DNA of 64,000 nucleotides from an uncultured Bacilli bacterium (GTDB lineage Bacteria; Bacillota_I; Bacilli_A; RF39; UBA660). The stretch lies in NCBI GenBank assembly GCA_934096235.1, contig CAKOLO010000003.1:62001-126000 (forward strand), given 5' to 3'. The position numbers were made by a program, and so were the translations under genes. The notes under the pieces are model-generated. The model saw only the letters and a list, made by a program, of their open reading frames with translations, ran no database searches and was not told the origin of the DNA. Shown piece by piece: positions 34,129 to 42,734 of the stretch (its first letter is position 1; each line of letters begins with the position of its first letter).

Positions 34129-36069
34129 TTATGCTTGATTTTCAGTTGTAGTTTCTTCAGTAGGTGTCGTTGGTTCAGTTGGAGTAGTAGGTTCAGTAGG
34201 TATTGTTGGTTCTGATGGTTTTACAACTGTTTGTTTTTTAACATATATAGTTAGTGAACTTAATTGGTCTATTAAAGTATCTACATGTTCTTTTTGACTA
34301 TGGAATTTATAGTCTCCCCAACTATTTATAGAAACTTCTGTATTAGTACTATAATCTACAAATTTAAGTTTTAATTTATTTTTGCTTGCGTATGATTTAA
34401 TATTTGCAACAGAGTAACTTGATAAATTTTTAAGTGTATTTATTGTAGGTGTACTGTATTTACCTTGTCCAATTAGTGTATCTTCAAATAAATTGTTTAA
34501 GTCAAATGATGCTGTTTTAATTAGTTCAGGTGTTGATTTACCTAAGTTAATTTTTATTTCTTTTTTAATATCATCAATACTTCCTTGATATGGAACTTGT
34601 ACTGCTGGATATCCTTTTGATTGTGGTTCATATACTTTTCTCCAAACGTTGTATGTTTTAAGTTGCATTCTTTGAAGATTAACTAGGTTAGAACTATCAT
34701 TAAGTACGATTGATTTCGCTAAACTATAAAGTGATAATACATCTTTAGTAGTTATATTTGTTTGGAAGTTTGATTTAATCTTTTCAAGTATTGATATTGC
34801 TTGATTTGGATCTGTTAGTTTAGTAGCAGCACCAGCAATTCCCATTATGATTTTCATTTGATTTTTGCCTCTGACAAAATCATTTCTTGTTCCTTTGTTC
34901 CATTCATCACTACAGTGTTTTGGCCATCCATGTCTATTTCTAGCAAGGGCTAGGGCTTGTTCACCATTTAAGTGTTGTTTACCTTGTTTTACATATATTG
35001 TATTATTTCCCCATTGTCTTGAACTATTTTGTTCACAGAAAGAGTATGGAACATCTACATCTATTCCTCCGACTGCGTCTACTAAAGATACAACTCCTTT
35101 GAAGTTAATCTTAGCATAATAGTCAATATCTACATCAAATAGTTTTTCTATTGTTTTAACTGCACAAGTTGAAGAACTTCCCCAAGTAGTAGTATTTATT
35201 CTTCTATAACTTCCATTTGAGCATGCTGTTTTAATATAAGTATCTCTTGGTACTGAAGTTATTGTTGCCCTTAGAGTAGATGGGTTAAATGTTGCTAGTA
35301 AAAGTACATCTCCATTATATCCTGAAGTAACACCATCTTTAGATGAGTCAACTCCGATAAATAACATTGTGAATGGTTTATCTAAAGAAGCTGTTTCACT
35401 CTTAATATTTTCTTCATTTGATTCATAAACTTTTGAGTCTTCAAGAAGTACTTTAGTTTCACTTTCTATATTTTCATATCCTTCTAAACTATAGAACATA
35501 TCTACATAGTTTCTACTAAAGAATGCAGCATCTATTTCTTTATTTTTAAGAGCATGTAGTAATTCAATAGTTGAATCATATTCTTTTATTTCATTAGATG
35601 AATCTAATCCATATTTCTTAATTAATTCTTTAGGAAGTATATTCCCTTCAATATCTTTAGTATCACTTACTATACCAATTTTTTTCTTTCTTAAATCTTT
35701 TTGTGAATTTAATGATTTATCATATGTAACTAGTGAACTATAATATGTATTTGTTGTATCACTATAAGCATCGATTGATTTATATATCTTAGTTAAGTAG
35801 TAGTAACCACCAAATTCACATCCAATTATCACTACTGTAAGTATAGCTGGTATTATAAATGAACTCATTGTTTTTTTCTTTATACTTCTTAGTAGTAGGT
35901 AACTTAAGAATAAGAAGAAGTATACTAGTAATATTACTCCATATATTCTATAGAATGTTTCAACACCTTTATAAAGAATTAAAGAGTAGGTGAAGAAACA
36001 AAGACTAACTAGTTCTATTAATAGTAGTAATAATGTTGTTAATGTTTTTAATATTTTTTTCTTTCTCAT
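34129..36069 (-). CDS. LytR-CpsA-Psr (LCP) family ligase with N-terminal binding-protein-like domain
   Basis: Three N-terminal membrane helices (about 10-30, 40-60, 70-92) lead to a domain (about 125-215) with KKKIGIVSDTKD and LKNKEIDAAFFSRNYVDMF, resembling half of a solute-binding (SBP type 3) fold. The LCP catalytic domain follows (about 235-415): GYNGDVLLLATFNP, SVPRDTYI, KINFKGVVSLVDAVGGIDV and the NRH motif in LALARNRHG. LCP enzymes transfer teichoic acids or other glycopolymers from undecaprenyl carriers to peptidoglycan. The tail contains repeated TEPTTPT units (about 615-640), a wall-spanning-type spacer. It is third in a minus-strand operon with the cohesin and dockerin genes. Teichoic acid synthesis genes at 42.7-50.5 kb provide a likely substrate. 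Confidence 0.92.
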   Translation of the reverse strand: MRKKKILKTLTTLLLLLIELVSLCFFTYSLILYKGVETFYRIYGVILLVYFFLFLSYLLLRSIKKKTMSSFIIPAILTVVIIGCEFGGYYYLTKIYKSIDAYSDTTNTYYSSLVTYDKSLNSQKDLRKKKIGIVSDTKDIEGNILPKELIKKYGLDSSNEIKEYDSTIELLHALKNKEIDAAFFSRNYVDMFYSLEGYENIESETKVLLEDSKVYESNEENIKSETASLDKPFTMLFIGVDSSKDGVTSGYNGDVLLLATFNPSTLRATITSVPRDTYIKTACSNGSYRRINTTTWGSSSTCAVKTIEKLFDVDIDYYAKINFKGVVSLVDAVGGIDVDVPYSFCEQNSSRQWGNNTIYVKQGKQHLNGEQALALARNRHGWPKHCSDEWNKGTRNDFVRGKNQMKIIMGIAGAATKLTDPNQAISILEKIKSNFQTNITTKDVLSLYSLAKSIVLNDSSNLVNLQRMQLKTYNVWRKVYEPQSKGYPAVQVPYQGSIDDIKKEIKINLGKSTPELIKTASFDLNNLFEDTLIGQGKYSTPTINTLKNLSSYSVANIKSYASKNKLKLKFVDYSTNTEVSINSWGDYKFHSQKEHVDTLIDQLSSLTIYVKKQTVVKPSEPTIPTEPTTPTEPTTPTEETTTENQA

Positions 36070-36087
36070 GTTAACACTTCTTTCTTA

Positions 36088-37578
36088 TTATTTCTTTTTA
36101 TCTTTTTTATCTTTTTTATTCTTTTTAGTTTTATCTTCTTTTATCTCTTCTTTAGTTTCTTCATCTTGAATTTCTTTTTCATCTTTATTTTTTTCTTCGC
36201 TTTTATTTTCTTCTTTTATTTCTTGTTTTTCTTCTTTAATGTTGCTTTCTTGTTTTTGTTTTTCTTCAAGTTCTTTTTGTTTTAACATCATTTTATGTAT
36301 TTTTTTTCTTTTTTTATTATTTCTTATTTTAGCAATAAGTATACATATTAGAATGAAGAATACTAATAATGTTTCACCACATAGTAATATAATCATTTTT
36401 TCATATTTAGTTATTTTATCTTTTAATGGTTTTAATGTTTCATCTGTATATCTAATAACTGTATTAGTTTTAGTATCATATGTATAGTAATCACTTGAGC
36501 CATTATTCATATTTTGTGCATGTATAACTGCGTAGTCACTATTATCTAACATTAATGCATCAAATTCAATATCATTTATTTTGATTTTTGTTAGTTTATA
36601 ATTATCTATTTCTTTATCTATTGATAATGGATAAAGTTTTATTTGATCAAGTTTTATTTCTTTATATTCACTAAATGTATTTGTTTCTTTATCATATAAG
36701 AATAGGGAAATGTCACCATTTTCATCTTTAAGACCAACCAGTGTGAAGTTATTAACTTCGTTATAAAATGCTGGTACTTTTGATTCGTTAATAGTTATTT
36801 CAGTTTTTTCATAATCTTCTGGTTTAGTTAGATTGCTTTCTCTTTTAACTACAGTATAATCTTTATCATTTATTTTTACTGTTATAGGATTTGGATCTGT
36901 TACATTTACTGTTATATTGTATTTTTTTATTGAACCATTTTCTGCTTCAACAGTTATTGTGAATTTATTTTCTCCTTCAGTAACTTTGAATGTTCCGGTT
37001 CCTGATAGATCTGCTTTAGAGTCTGATTTAGTGGCATTAATCTTAATTTCAGTTGTATTACTTTCGGCAGTTACTTTATAGTCAGTTGTATCTTTATTAA
37101 ATTCTGGTTCTAGTTTTAATCCTTCAACACTTAGACTTTTAAGATTATTATCTTTAGAATAACTTGCTTCTAGTTCGGCTTGTGTTATTACTTTAACTGT
37201 TTTAGAGTTAGTTGTAACTTTCATAGTTGATTCATCTTTATATGCGAATGCTCCAGCTGCTTTTACTGAAATTGTTCCGCTTCCTTTAGCTATTGCTTTT
37301 AGTGTCCATGTTTTAGATTTTTGATTTTCTCCTGATTCACTAAAGAAGAAAACGTTACCACCACTTACTAATTTGAATTTTTTAGTATCATAGTTTAGTG
37401 TCCATTGCCATGAACCAAGGCCTGAACCTGATATTTTAGTTGTAACTGTGAATGTGTTTCCAACAACTACTTGGCTTTTACTTGTTGATACTGTTATTTT
37501 AGCTGTTGCTGCATCTACTGTTATAGTAAAGAGTAGAGATACTATCAATATAGATAGTGTTTTTAATATTTTTTTCAT
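36088..37578 (-). CDS. Membrane-anchored cohesin-like protein with cadherin-like domain (496 aa)
   Basis: After a signal peptide (about 1-23) comes a cohesin-like domain (about 26-130: ITVSTSKSQVVVGNTFTVTT, GSWQWTLNYDTKKFKLVSG, a G/S-rich beta region), then a cadherin-like beta-sandwich (about 143-228, with NNLKSLSVEGLKLEPEF and YNITVNV). A third region (about 230-385) is unassigned. A membrane helix (about 395-417) ends the outer part, and a very Lys/Glu-rich cytosolic tail of about 75 residues follows. The neighbour at 37587 ends in a type I dockerin, the natural partner of cohesins, and the genes are 8 bases apart in one operon. This implies docking of the autolysin on this membrane receptor. 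The cohesin call is from fold-pattern matching by eye; the genomic pairing strengthens it. Confidence 0.8.
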   Translation of the reverse strand: MKKILKTLSILIVSLLFTITVDAATAKITVSTSKSQVVVGNTFTVTTKISGSGLGSWQWTLNYDTKKFKLVSGGNVFFFSESGENQKSKTWTLKAIAKGSGTISVKAAGAFAYKDESTMKVTTNSKTVKVITQAELEASYSKDNNLKSLSVEGLKLEPEFNKDTTDYKVTAESNTTEIKINATKSDSKADLSGTGTFKVTEGENKFTITVEAENGSIKKYNITVNVTDPNPITVKINDKDYTVVKRESNLTKPEDYEKTEITINESKVPAFYNEVNNFTLVGLKDENGDISLFLYDKETNTFSEYKEIKLDQIKLYPLSIDKEIDNYKLTKIKINDIEFDALMLDNSDYAVIHAQNMNNGSSDYYTYDTKTNTVIRYTDETLKPLKDKITKYEKMIILLCGETLLVFFILICILIAKIRNNKKRKKIHKMMLKQKELEEKQKQESNIKEEKQEIKEENKSEEKNKDEKEIQDEETKEEIKEDKTKKNKKDKKDKKK

Positions 37579-37586
37579 AATTCCTC

Positions 37587-39746
37587 CTATAATTTTTTAT
37601 CTCCATTTATATGTTTTCTAACTTGTAGTAAATCTAGAATAGTTATTTTGTTATCACCTGATGTATCTCCTGCTAGGAATCTAGCATTGTTTAAAGTATT
37701 ATCTCCGTTTATATGTTTTCTAACTTGTAATAAGTCTAGAATAGTTACTTTACCATCACCTGATGTGTCTCCTCTAACTACAAATGTTAATGTTTTAGAT
37801 TCAAGTAGAGTAGATACTGTAACTTTAAAGTTTGTTCCTAAAATATCTGAATCTTTCATTTCAGTACCTTTAGAATTCTTAATTATAACATTTCTTGCTC
37901 CTGAAGTAATTAATGCTGACTTAACAACACTTGTTTTAGTTTCAGGTTTAATACCAATTATATAATTATCTTTAATATTTAGATTGCTTTTTTCAAGTAC
38001 CATACTTACTGTAGTTGGATCATCGACTCTATGAATTGTAACTATATATTTCTTTTCTTCACCAGCTTCGCTAGTTACTGTTATTGTCACATCTGTTTCA
38101 TCATCTTCGATTTTCATTTCTCCAGTACCTGAGATTGTTGCTTTATCACTACTTGTTTTAGCATCTATTTTTACACTTGTTGCTTCTTTTGGAATGTATG
38201 AGTCATAAGTAAGTATATCTTCATCAAATGATGGAGTTAATGAGTAGCCAACAACACTTAATGATTTTAAGTTATTATTTGTGTCTCCACTTTTTGGTAG
38301 AGAAGTGTAAGCTGGAAGTGTTCCATCTTTATAAACAGGGATATCAAATATTATTTTAGAATTTAATAATCCACCTTTTTTATATGAATTGTAAGAGGAA
38401 GCTCCTTCGATTGCTGGGGCTTGAATGTTTGTCATGTATTGATGAGCATAAGGACTACCTGCATTAGGTCCAATATTGAATTTTTGATAGAAGATAGTTT
38501 GTTGACCTTTAGTAACGTAGTTATTAGCAAGTGTACTGCTTCCTTCTCTTATAGCTGTTTCAATGTTATTCCATGGTTCTCCAGTAGTTCTACCAACAAG
38601 TTTAGCAGCGTAGGCAAGACCTCTTGTAACTGCTGAATATTTAACGCCATCTATTGTTGTTTCATAAGCACCTATATTGAAGAAGTTATAGTATCCACTA
38701 TATGTTTTACCTTTCCAAGTAAATTCTCTTCCATCAGTAGATGCACTACCTGAAGCACCAACTTCTAATCTAATTCTACTAGCTACGTGAATAGGACTTA
38801 TTCCTAAAGATTTAGCTGCATTAAACATAGGAATAGTATATTTATCATCTCCAAGTTTTCCACTTCCAAATATTGATTTAATAATAGTAGGATATTCTTT
38901 TTCGAGATTTTTATCATAATCTAATTTTTCAAACATAAATATTCTATCTTCTAAAAGCCAGTTTCTAGGGTCCATATAGAAGGCTATAACACCAGCATTA
39001 ACCCTAAACCATGAACTACCTTCAGCAGGAGTAGAAGAGGTTCTATAGTTATCATTCTTTGTTTGCATATAGCATTTACCTGATTCTTTATCTACTGAAG
39101 TAGTAAAACTTCTATTATTTTTGTCTGCATTAAATTCCCAGTTTGGATATTTCTTATGTAGGTATGTTAAATATGGAATATAACTATCTGGAAAGCCTTT
39201 TGCTTTTAATACTTTTGTATATTCTTCATCCATTGCTGTAATATCACTTTTCTTAACAACGTAATCTTTACTTATATAACCGATTTTTTCACCATAGTAT
39301 TTAATTTTATAAAAGTTTCCACTAGTACCAAGTATAGTTACATTTGCTCCGAGTGTTAAAGTTTCAATTAATTTTCCTTTGGAAGAAGCTGTTTTTCTTA
39401 CTGATACGTTATTACCACTAACTCTTGCTGTCCAATCAATTACATTAATACCAGCATAACTTGTATTTAGGAAAGTAACAAATTCACTACATACGTATCC
39501 CTCTTTTTCGTTGTGAATTATTTTTAGCCATTTAGAGTCACATCCTTTTCCTTCGTAAAGAGTTTTATCAACTACTTTAATAGATGTTCCTGCATTTACT
39601 GAAACAATTACTGAATTGTTAGTACCGGGACCTGTTCTGATTCTTACTGCACTTCCATTTATTTCTGCATCAAAAGCTGCATTTATATTAAATGGTGTAC
39701 ATAGAAAAGATAATAAAATAATGGTTAAAATATATCTTTTTTTCAT
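37587..39746 (-). CDS. SH3b-glucosaminidase autolysin with C-terminal dockerin (719 aa)
   Basis: Domains in order: signal peptide (about 1-23); two bacterial SH3 domains (about 27-92 and 103-165; AVRIRTGPGTNN, VSVRKTASSKGK); a LytD-like endo-beta-N-acetylglucosaminidase domain (about 175-450; catalytic glutamate probably in ASRIRLEVGASGS, plus YYNFFNIGAY); a cadherin-like domain (about 485-570); an unassigned segment; and a dockerin type I (about 659-719). The dockerin has two F-hand calcium loops, DTSGDGKVTILD and DTSGDNKITILD, each followed by LLQVRKHINGD. The enzyme cleaves glycan strands of peptidoglycan. A dockerin on an autolysin with a membrane cohesin next door suggests calcium-dependent tethering at the cell surface. 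An extended -10 (TGCTATAAT) lies upstream on the minus strand. Confidence 0.92.
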   Translation of the reverse strand: MKKRYILTIILLSFLCTPFNINAAFDAEINGSAVRIRTGPGTNNSVIVSVNAGTSIKVVDKTLYEGKGCDSKWLKIIHNEKEGYVCSEFVTFLNTSYAGINVIDWTARVSGNNVSVRKTASSKGKLIETLTLGANVTILGTSGNFYKIKYYGEKIGYISKDYVVKKSDITAMDEEYTKVLKAKGFPDSYIPYLTYLHKKYPNWEFNADKNNRSFTTSVDKESGKCYMQTKNDNYRTSSTPAEGSSWFRVNAGVIAFYMDPRNWLLEDRIFMFEKLDYDKNLEKEYPTIIKSIFGSGKLGDDKYTIPMFNAAKSLGISPIHVASRIRLEVGASGSASTDGREFTWKGKTYSGYYNFFNIGAYETTIDGVKYSAVTRGLAYAAKLVGRTTGEPWNNIETAIREGSSTLANNYVTKGQQTIFYQKFNIGPNAGSPYAHQYMTNIQAPAIEGASSYNSYKKGGLLNSKIIFDIPVYKDGTLPAYTSLPKSGDTNNNLKSLSVVGYSLTPSFDEDILTYDSYIPKEATSVKIDAKTSSDKATISGTGEMKIEDDETDVTITVTSEAGEEKKYIVTIHRVDDPTTVSMVLEKSNLNIKDNYIIGIKPETKTSVVKSALITSGARNVIIKNSKGTEMKDSDILGTNFKVTVSTLLESKTLTFVVRGDTSGDGKVTILDLLQVRKHINGDNTLNNARFLAGDTSGDNKITILDLLQVRKHINGDKKL

Positions 39747-39780
39747 GAGTACTCCTTTACATTCTTAATTATCTTTTATA

Positions 39781-39789
39781 ATTATAGCA
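39781..39789 (-). promoter_or_regulatory. Extended -10 promoter of the autolysin-cohesin-LCP operon
   Basis: Read on the minus strand, TGCTATAAT is a perfect extended -10 about 35 bases before the autolysin ATG, with AAAGGAG as RBS. No good -35 is seen. Confidence 0.6.
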
Positions 39790-39872
39790 AAAATCGACAT
39801 ATTTTGCATTATATTTAAAGAATTTTACATATAAAGAATAATTAAAATATTTATAATATTTATCTATTTTCA

Positions 39873-39901
39873 TGGAAAAAATAATATTAATAGTTTATAA
39901 T
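39873..39901 (+). promoter_or_regulatory. Probable promoter of the WecA/TagO gene
   Basis: TGGAAA (39873-39878, 4 of 6 to consensus), 17-base spacer, TATAAT (39896-39901), divergent from the autolysin promoter. Confidence 0.55.
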
Positions 39902-39922
39902 AGTTACTAAGTGGGTGAATTT

Positions 39923-41017
39923 ATGGATTTTAATGTTAATGGACATAATATATTTATTATAGTTTCAGTGTGTTTTTTAGCATCATTAATATTTGTTCAA
40001 ATGATGAAAAAGGTAGCTATATTTTTGAAAATATTAGATGTACCTAATGATCCTAGAAAGATACAAGAATATCCTGTTCCATTATTAGGTGGACTTGGTA
40101 TATTCTTTGCATTCTTGCTTGGATATATGTTATTTGCTCCTAAGAATGATTTAATGATTGCTATATTGATTGGTTCATTCTTGATTATGCTTTTAGGACT
40201 TTTTGACGATATGACCAAGAGCGAAACACCAATGCCTAATAAATATAAAGTTTTAGTTCAATTAATTGTTGCTGCAATAGTTGTATTCTATGGAGGACTT
40301 GAACTTACTAAAGTAACATTATTTGGTATAACTATTAAATTTAGTTCTATTCCATTTTTACCAGAAATTATTTCAATGTTAATAATAGTTGCTACAATAA
40401 ATGCTATTAATTTAATAGATGGGTTAGATGGTTTATGTGCTGGTATTTCATCAATATACTTTTTAACTATTGCTGTTATAGGTTTTATACTTAATAAATT
40501 TGGTGGTCTTGATATAATATTATCGTTAATCATGTTAGGTTCAACACTAGGATATTTAGTGCATAATTTTCCACCTGCTAGAATATATCAGGGAGATGCA
40601 GGAAGTACATTCTTAGGATTTATGATATCTGTTATATTCTTACTCGGATTTAAAACTACGACATTAACATCATTAATTATTCCATTATTAATATTAGCTA
40701 TTCCAATTATGGATACATTGTTTGCTATTATAAGAAGAAAATTAAAAGGACAAAGTATAGATCATGCTGATAAAGAACATCTACATCATCAATTATTAAA
40801 ACATTTTTCAAAAAAGAGTTCATTATTAGTAATTTATGCTATTAATATATTATTTTCAGTAACAACTATTTTCTATGTATTAGGAGATAAAAAGATAGTA
40901 GCAGGTTGTTATGTAATATTAATATTTATTGTACTATTCTTTGTACTTAAAACTAATATAGTATTTGATTGGTCAAAGGGAAAAACTAATCAAAATAAAA
41001 AATCTAAAAAGAAATAA
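39923..41017 (+). CDS. tagO: Undecaprenyl-phosphate GlcNAc-1-phosphate transferase (TagO/WecA)
   Basis: A polytopic MraY/WecA-family enzyme of 364 residues. Motifs: VPLLGGLGIF, the DD pair in LLGLFDDMT, NLIDGLDGLCAG (catalytic Asp region), GDAGSTFLGF and the WecA-type DKEHLHHQLLKH. It transfers a sugar-1-phosphate to undecaprenyl phosphate, the first step in wall teichoic acid synthesis; this fits the teichoic acid cluster 2 kb downstream and the LCP ligase upstream. ATG 39923 is preferred because GGGTGA lies ahead of it, like other genes here; a GTG 12 bases earlier is in frame. Terminator of the recurrent type follows. Confidence 0.93.
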   Translation: MDFNVNGHNIFIIVSVCFLASLIFVQMMKKVAIFLKILDVPNDPRKIQEYPVPLLGGLGIFFAFLLGYMLFAPKNDLMIAILIGSFLIMLLGLFDDMTKSETPMPNKYKVLVQLIVAAIVVFYGGLELTKVTLFGITIKFSSIPFLPEIISMLIIVATINAINLIDGLDGLCAGISSIYFLTIAVIGFILNKFGGLDIILSLIMLGSTLGYLVHNFPPARIYQGDAGSTFLGFMISVIFLLGFKTTTLTSLIIPLLILAIPIMDTLFAIIRRKLKGQSIDHADKEHLHHQLLKHFSKKSSLLVIYAINILFSVTTIFYVLGDKKIVAGCYVILIFIVLFFVLKTNIVFDWSKGKTNQNKKSKKK

Positions 41018-41040
41018 TTCACTAGAAATAGTGAATTTTT
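41016..41040 (+). terminator. Terminator of the ACTAGAAATAGT family
   Basis: AATTCACTA (41016-41024), GAAA, TAGTGAATT (41029-41037), T run; it starts in the tagO stop codon. Confidence 0.92.
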
Positions 41041-41093
41041 AATTATGTTAAAAAATATGAACTGTTATACTTTTTATAGTAGGAGTGTAGAGT

Positions 41094-41637
41094 ATGAAAT
41101 TTGAATTTGAATATTGATGAACATAACAATTATATTTATGTTGGAGGAATTGTAAAAGAAGAACAATTAAAATCTGAATTAAGTTTACAAACGTGGGCAC
41201 CTAGTTTTTATATAGATCAAGCAAATATTATTAAATATGGTATTGATTATTTAATTAGTAAAGAAACCGAAGGAATGGGAGAAGTAAATGTAAACTTGGA
41301 TAATGCTAAGGCAGGAGATGAAATAACTATTAGCGTTACTCCTGGTGATGGGTATAGAATTGATAAGATAATTGTTACTGATAAAGATGGAAATGTTATT
41401 AAAGTGAGCGGTAATAAGTTTGTTATGCCTAATAGCAATGTTACAGTTAAAGTTATATTTACTAATTCACCACTTGTTAATCCTAAGACTGGAATGATAA
41501 GTATAACATTCGCAGTAATAGCTATTTCAGTATTTGCATTCTTTCAATACAAGTATTTTAAAACTAAAGATATGAATTTATATGTTCAAGAAATTGAACT
41601 TTTTTCTTTATGTGTTTTAAAACATTATTCACTATGA
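41094..41637 (+). pseudogene. Decayed sortase-anchored surface protein (C-terminal remnant)
   Basis: The expected start, ATG 41094 with AGGAGTG ahead of it, opens a frame that stops after seven codons (TGA 41115). Another frame, open from TTG 41101, encodes the tail of a surface protein without signal peptide: a beta repeat (GYRIDKIIVTDKDGNVI; FVMPNSNVTVKVIF) then LVNPKTG, a hydrophobic stretch and YKYFKTK, a complete NPKTG-type sorting signal. The frame then runs through a terminator hairpin (41584-41605), so the natural stop is lost; a shift of one base would give TGA near 41572. Loss of start, signal peptide and stop indicates a gene remnant, probably after an internal deletion. The NPKTG signal still shows that sortase substrates exist in this genome. 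Confidence 0.7.
41584..41605 (+). terminator. Terminator inside the open frame of the decayed surface-protein gene
   Basis: GTTCAA (41584-41589), GAAA loop, TTGAAC (41594-41599), then six T. Confidence 0.85.
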
Positions 41638-41662
41638 TATAATTGATTTTAGAGGTGAATAG

Positions 41663-42634
41663 ATGAAAGTAGGTGTACTTGGTGCTGGTGCTTATGGTTT
41701 GGCGCTTTCACACATTTTAGTAAACAATAAGGTTTACATTGAAGTATGGACTCATAGTGAGGATGAAAAAAATGAGTTATGTTGTAAAAGAATTAGTAAA
41801 AAATTAAATGATTATATAATACCTAAAGAATTGGTATTTTCAACTGATTTAAAGAGGGTAGTCGAAGGGAAAGACTTAATAGTTATTGCAGTACCTGCGT
41901 TTGCATTTGAAAATGTAACAATGGAACTTTCTAAGTATATAAAGAAAAAACAACCAGTGTTGATAGCAACTAAGGGAATACAACAAAATACATGTTTATT
42001 CTTAAATGATGTATTTACTAAATATTTAAAAAATAGTATTGCTGTTATATCTGGACCTACGTTTGCAGTTGATATGATTAAAAATGCTCCGATAGGGTTT
42101 AGTATGGCAACTAAAAGCCATAAAACTGAAATGGTAATACGTAAATGTTTTGAAAATTCAACAACTAAGTTTAGAAGAACAAGAGATATTACTGGTATAG
42201 AGATATGTGGTAGTATTAAAAATGTTATGGCTATAGCTAGTGGTATGTTAGAAGGAATGGGTGTTACAGATTCCACACGAGCACTATTTTTAACAGAAAG
42301 TATGAATGATATAAAAGAACTTATAAATGCTTTGGGTGGTAAGAAAAAATCAATATTATCATTCGCTGGTTTTGGAGATATTCTTATGACTTGTACTAGT
42401 AAAAACTCTAGAAATTTTAGTTTTGGATATTTAATAGGTAGTGGTTCTTCTAAAGAAGAAATAGATGAATACTTAAAAAATACTACTGTAGAAGGAATGT
42501 ATACATTAAAATCAATACATAAGTTAGTAAGACGTAAGAAAGTTAAAATGCCAATAATAAATTTAATACATGATATTATAGAAGGTAAGAAAGATAAAGA
42601 ACAAATGCTTAAGTTCTTAATTGATAAAGAATAG
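41663..42634 (+). CDS. gpsA: Glycerol-3-phosphate dehydrogenase [NAD(P)+]
   Basis: The N-terminus MKVGVLGAGAYGLALSHIL is the dinucleotide-binding motif of GpsA. Further on are ATKGIQ, ISGPTFAVDM, EICGSIKNVMAIASG (catalytic lysine) and FAGFGDILMTC, all canonical. The enzyme reduces dihydroxyacetone phosphate to sn-glycerol-3-phosphate for phospholipids and for glycerol phosphate polymers, so it fits beside teichoic acid genes and LtaS. Length 323 is normal. AGAGGTGA precedes the ATG, and an extended -10 (TGATATAAT, 41635-41643) lies 20 bases upstream. Confidence 0.96.
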   Translation: MKVGVLGAGAYGLALSHILVNNKVYIEVWTHSEDEKNELCCKRISKKLNDYIIPKELVFSTDLKRVVEGKDLIVIAVPAFAFENVTMELSKYIKKKQPVLIATKGIQQNTCLFLNDVFTKYLKNSIAVISGPTFAVDMIKNAPIGFSMATKSHKTEMVIRKCFENSTTKFRRTRDITGIEICGSIKNVMAIASGMLEGMGVTDSTRALFLTESMNDIKELINALGGKKKSILSFAGFGDILMTCTSKNSRNFSFGYLIGSGSSKEEIDEYLKNTTVEGMYTLKSIHKLVRRKKVKMPIINLIHDIIEGKKDKEQMLKFLIDKE

Positions 42635-42652
42635 TAAAGTATATGTAAATAT

Positions 42653-42682
42653 TTGCGTATATTTTACTTAATATGTTATAAT
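42653..42682 (+). promoter_or_regulatory. Promoter of the teichoic acid cluster
   Basis: TTGCGT (42653-42658), 18-base spacer, TATAAT (42677-42682) with TGT before it (extended). A 45-base leader precedes tarI. An imperfect hairpin (42633-42643 with 42658-42668) overlaps the -35 and may be a weak terminator of gpsA. Confidence 0.65.
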
Positions 42683-42734
42683 TTGTTTAGACGTAGATAT
42701 GTAAATTATAAATTTTATAAATATGGAGGTAAAA

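Noticed and set aside
34140..34210. Repeats coding TEPTTPT at the end of the LCP gene, considered as a CRISPR-like or mobile repeat
   Set aside because: The repeats are in frame, short and encode a Pro/Thr spacer typical of wall proteins.
34865..35119. Plus-strand open frame opposite the LCP gene, cysteine-rich
   Set aside because: It mirrors a strongly conserved LCP catalytic region and has no ribosome site.
42633..42668. Rho-independent terminator after gpsA
   Set aside because: The 11 bp imperfect hairpin has no T run after it and overlaps the tarI promoter.
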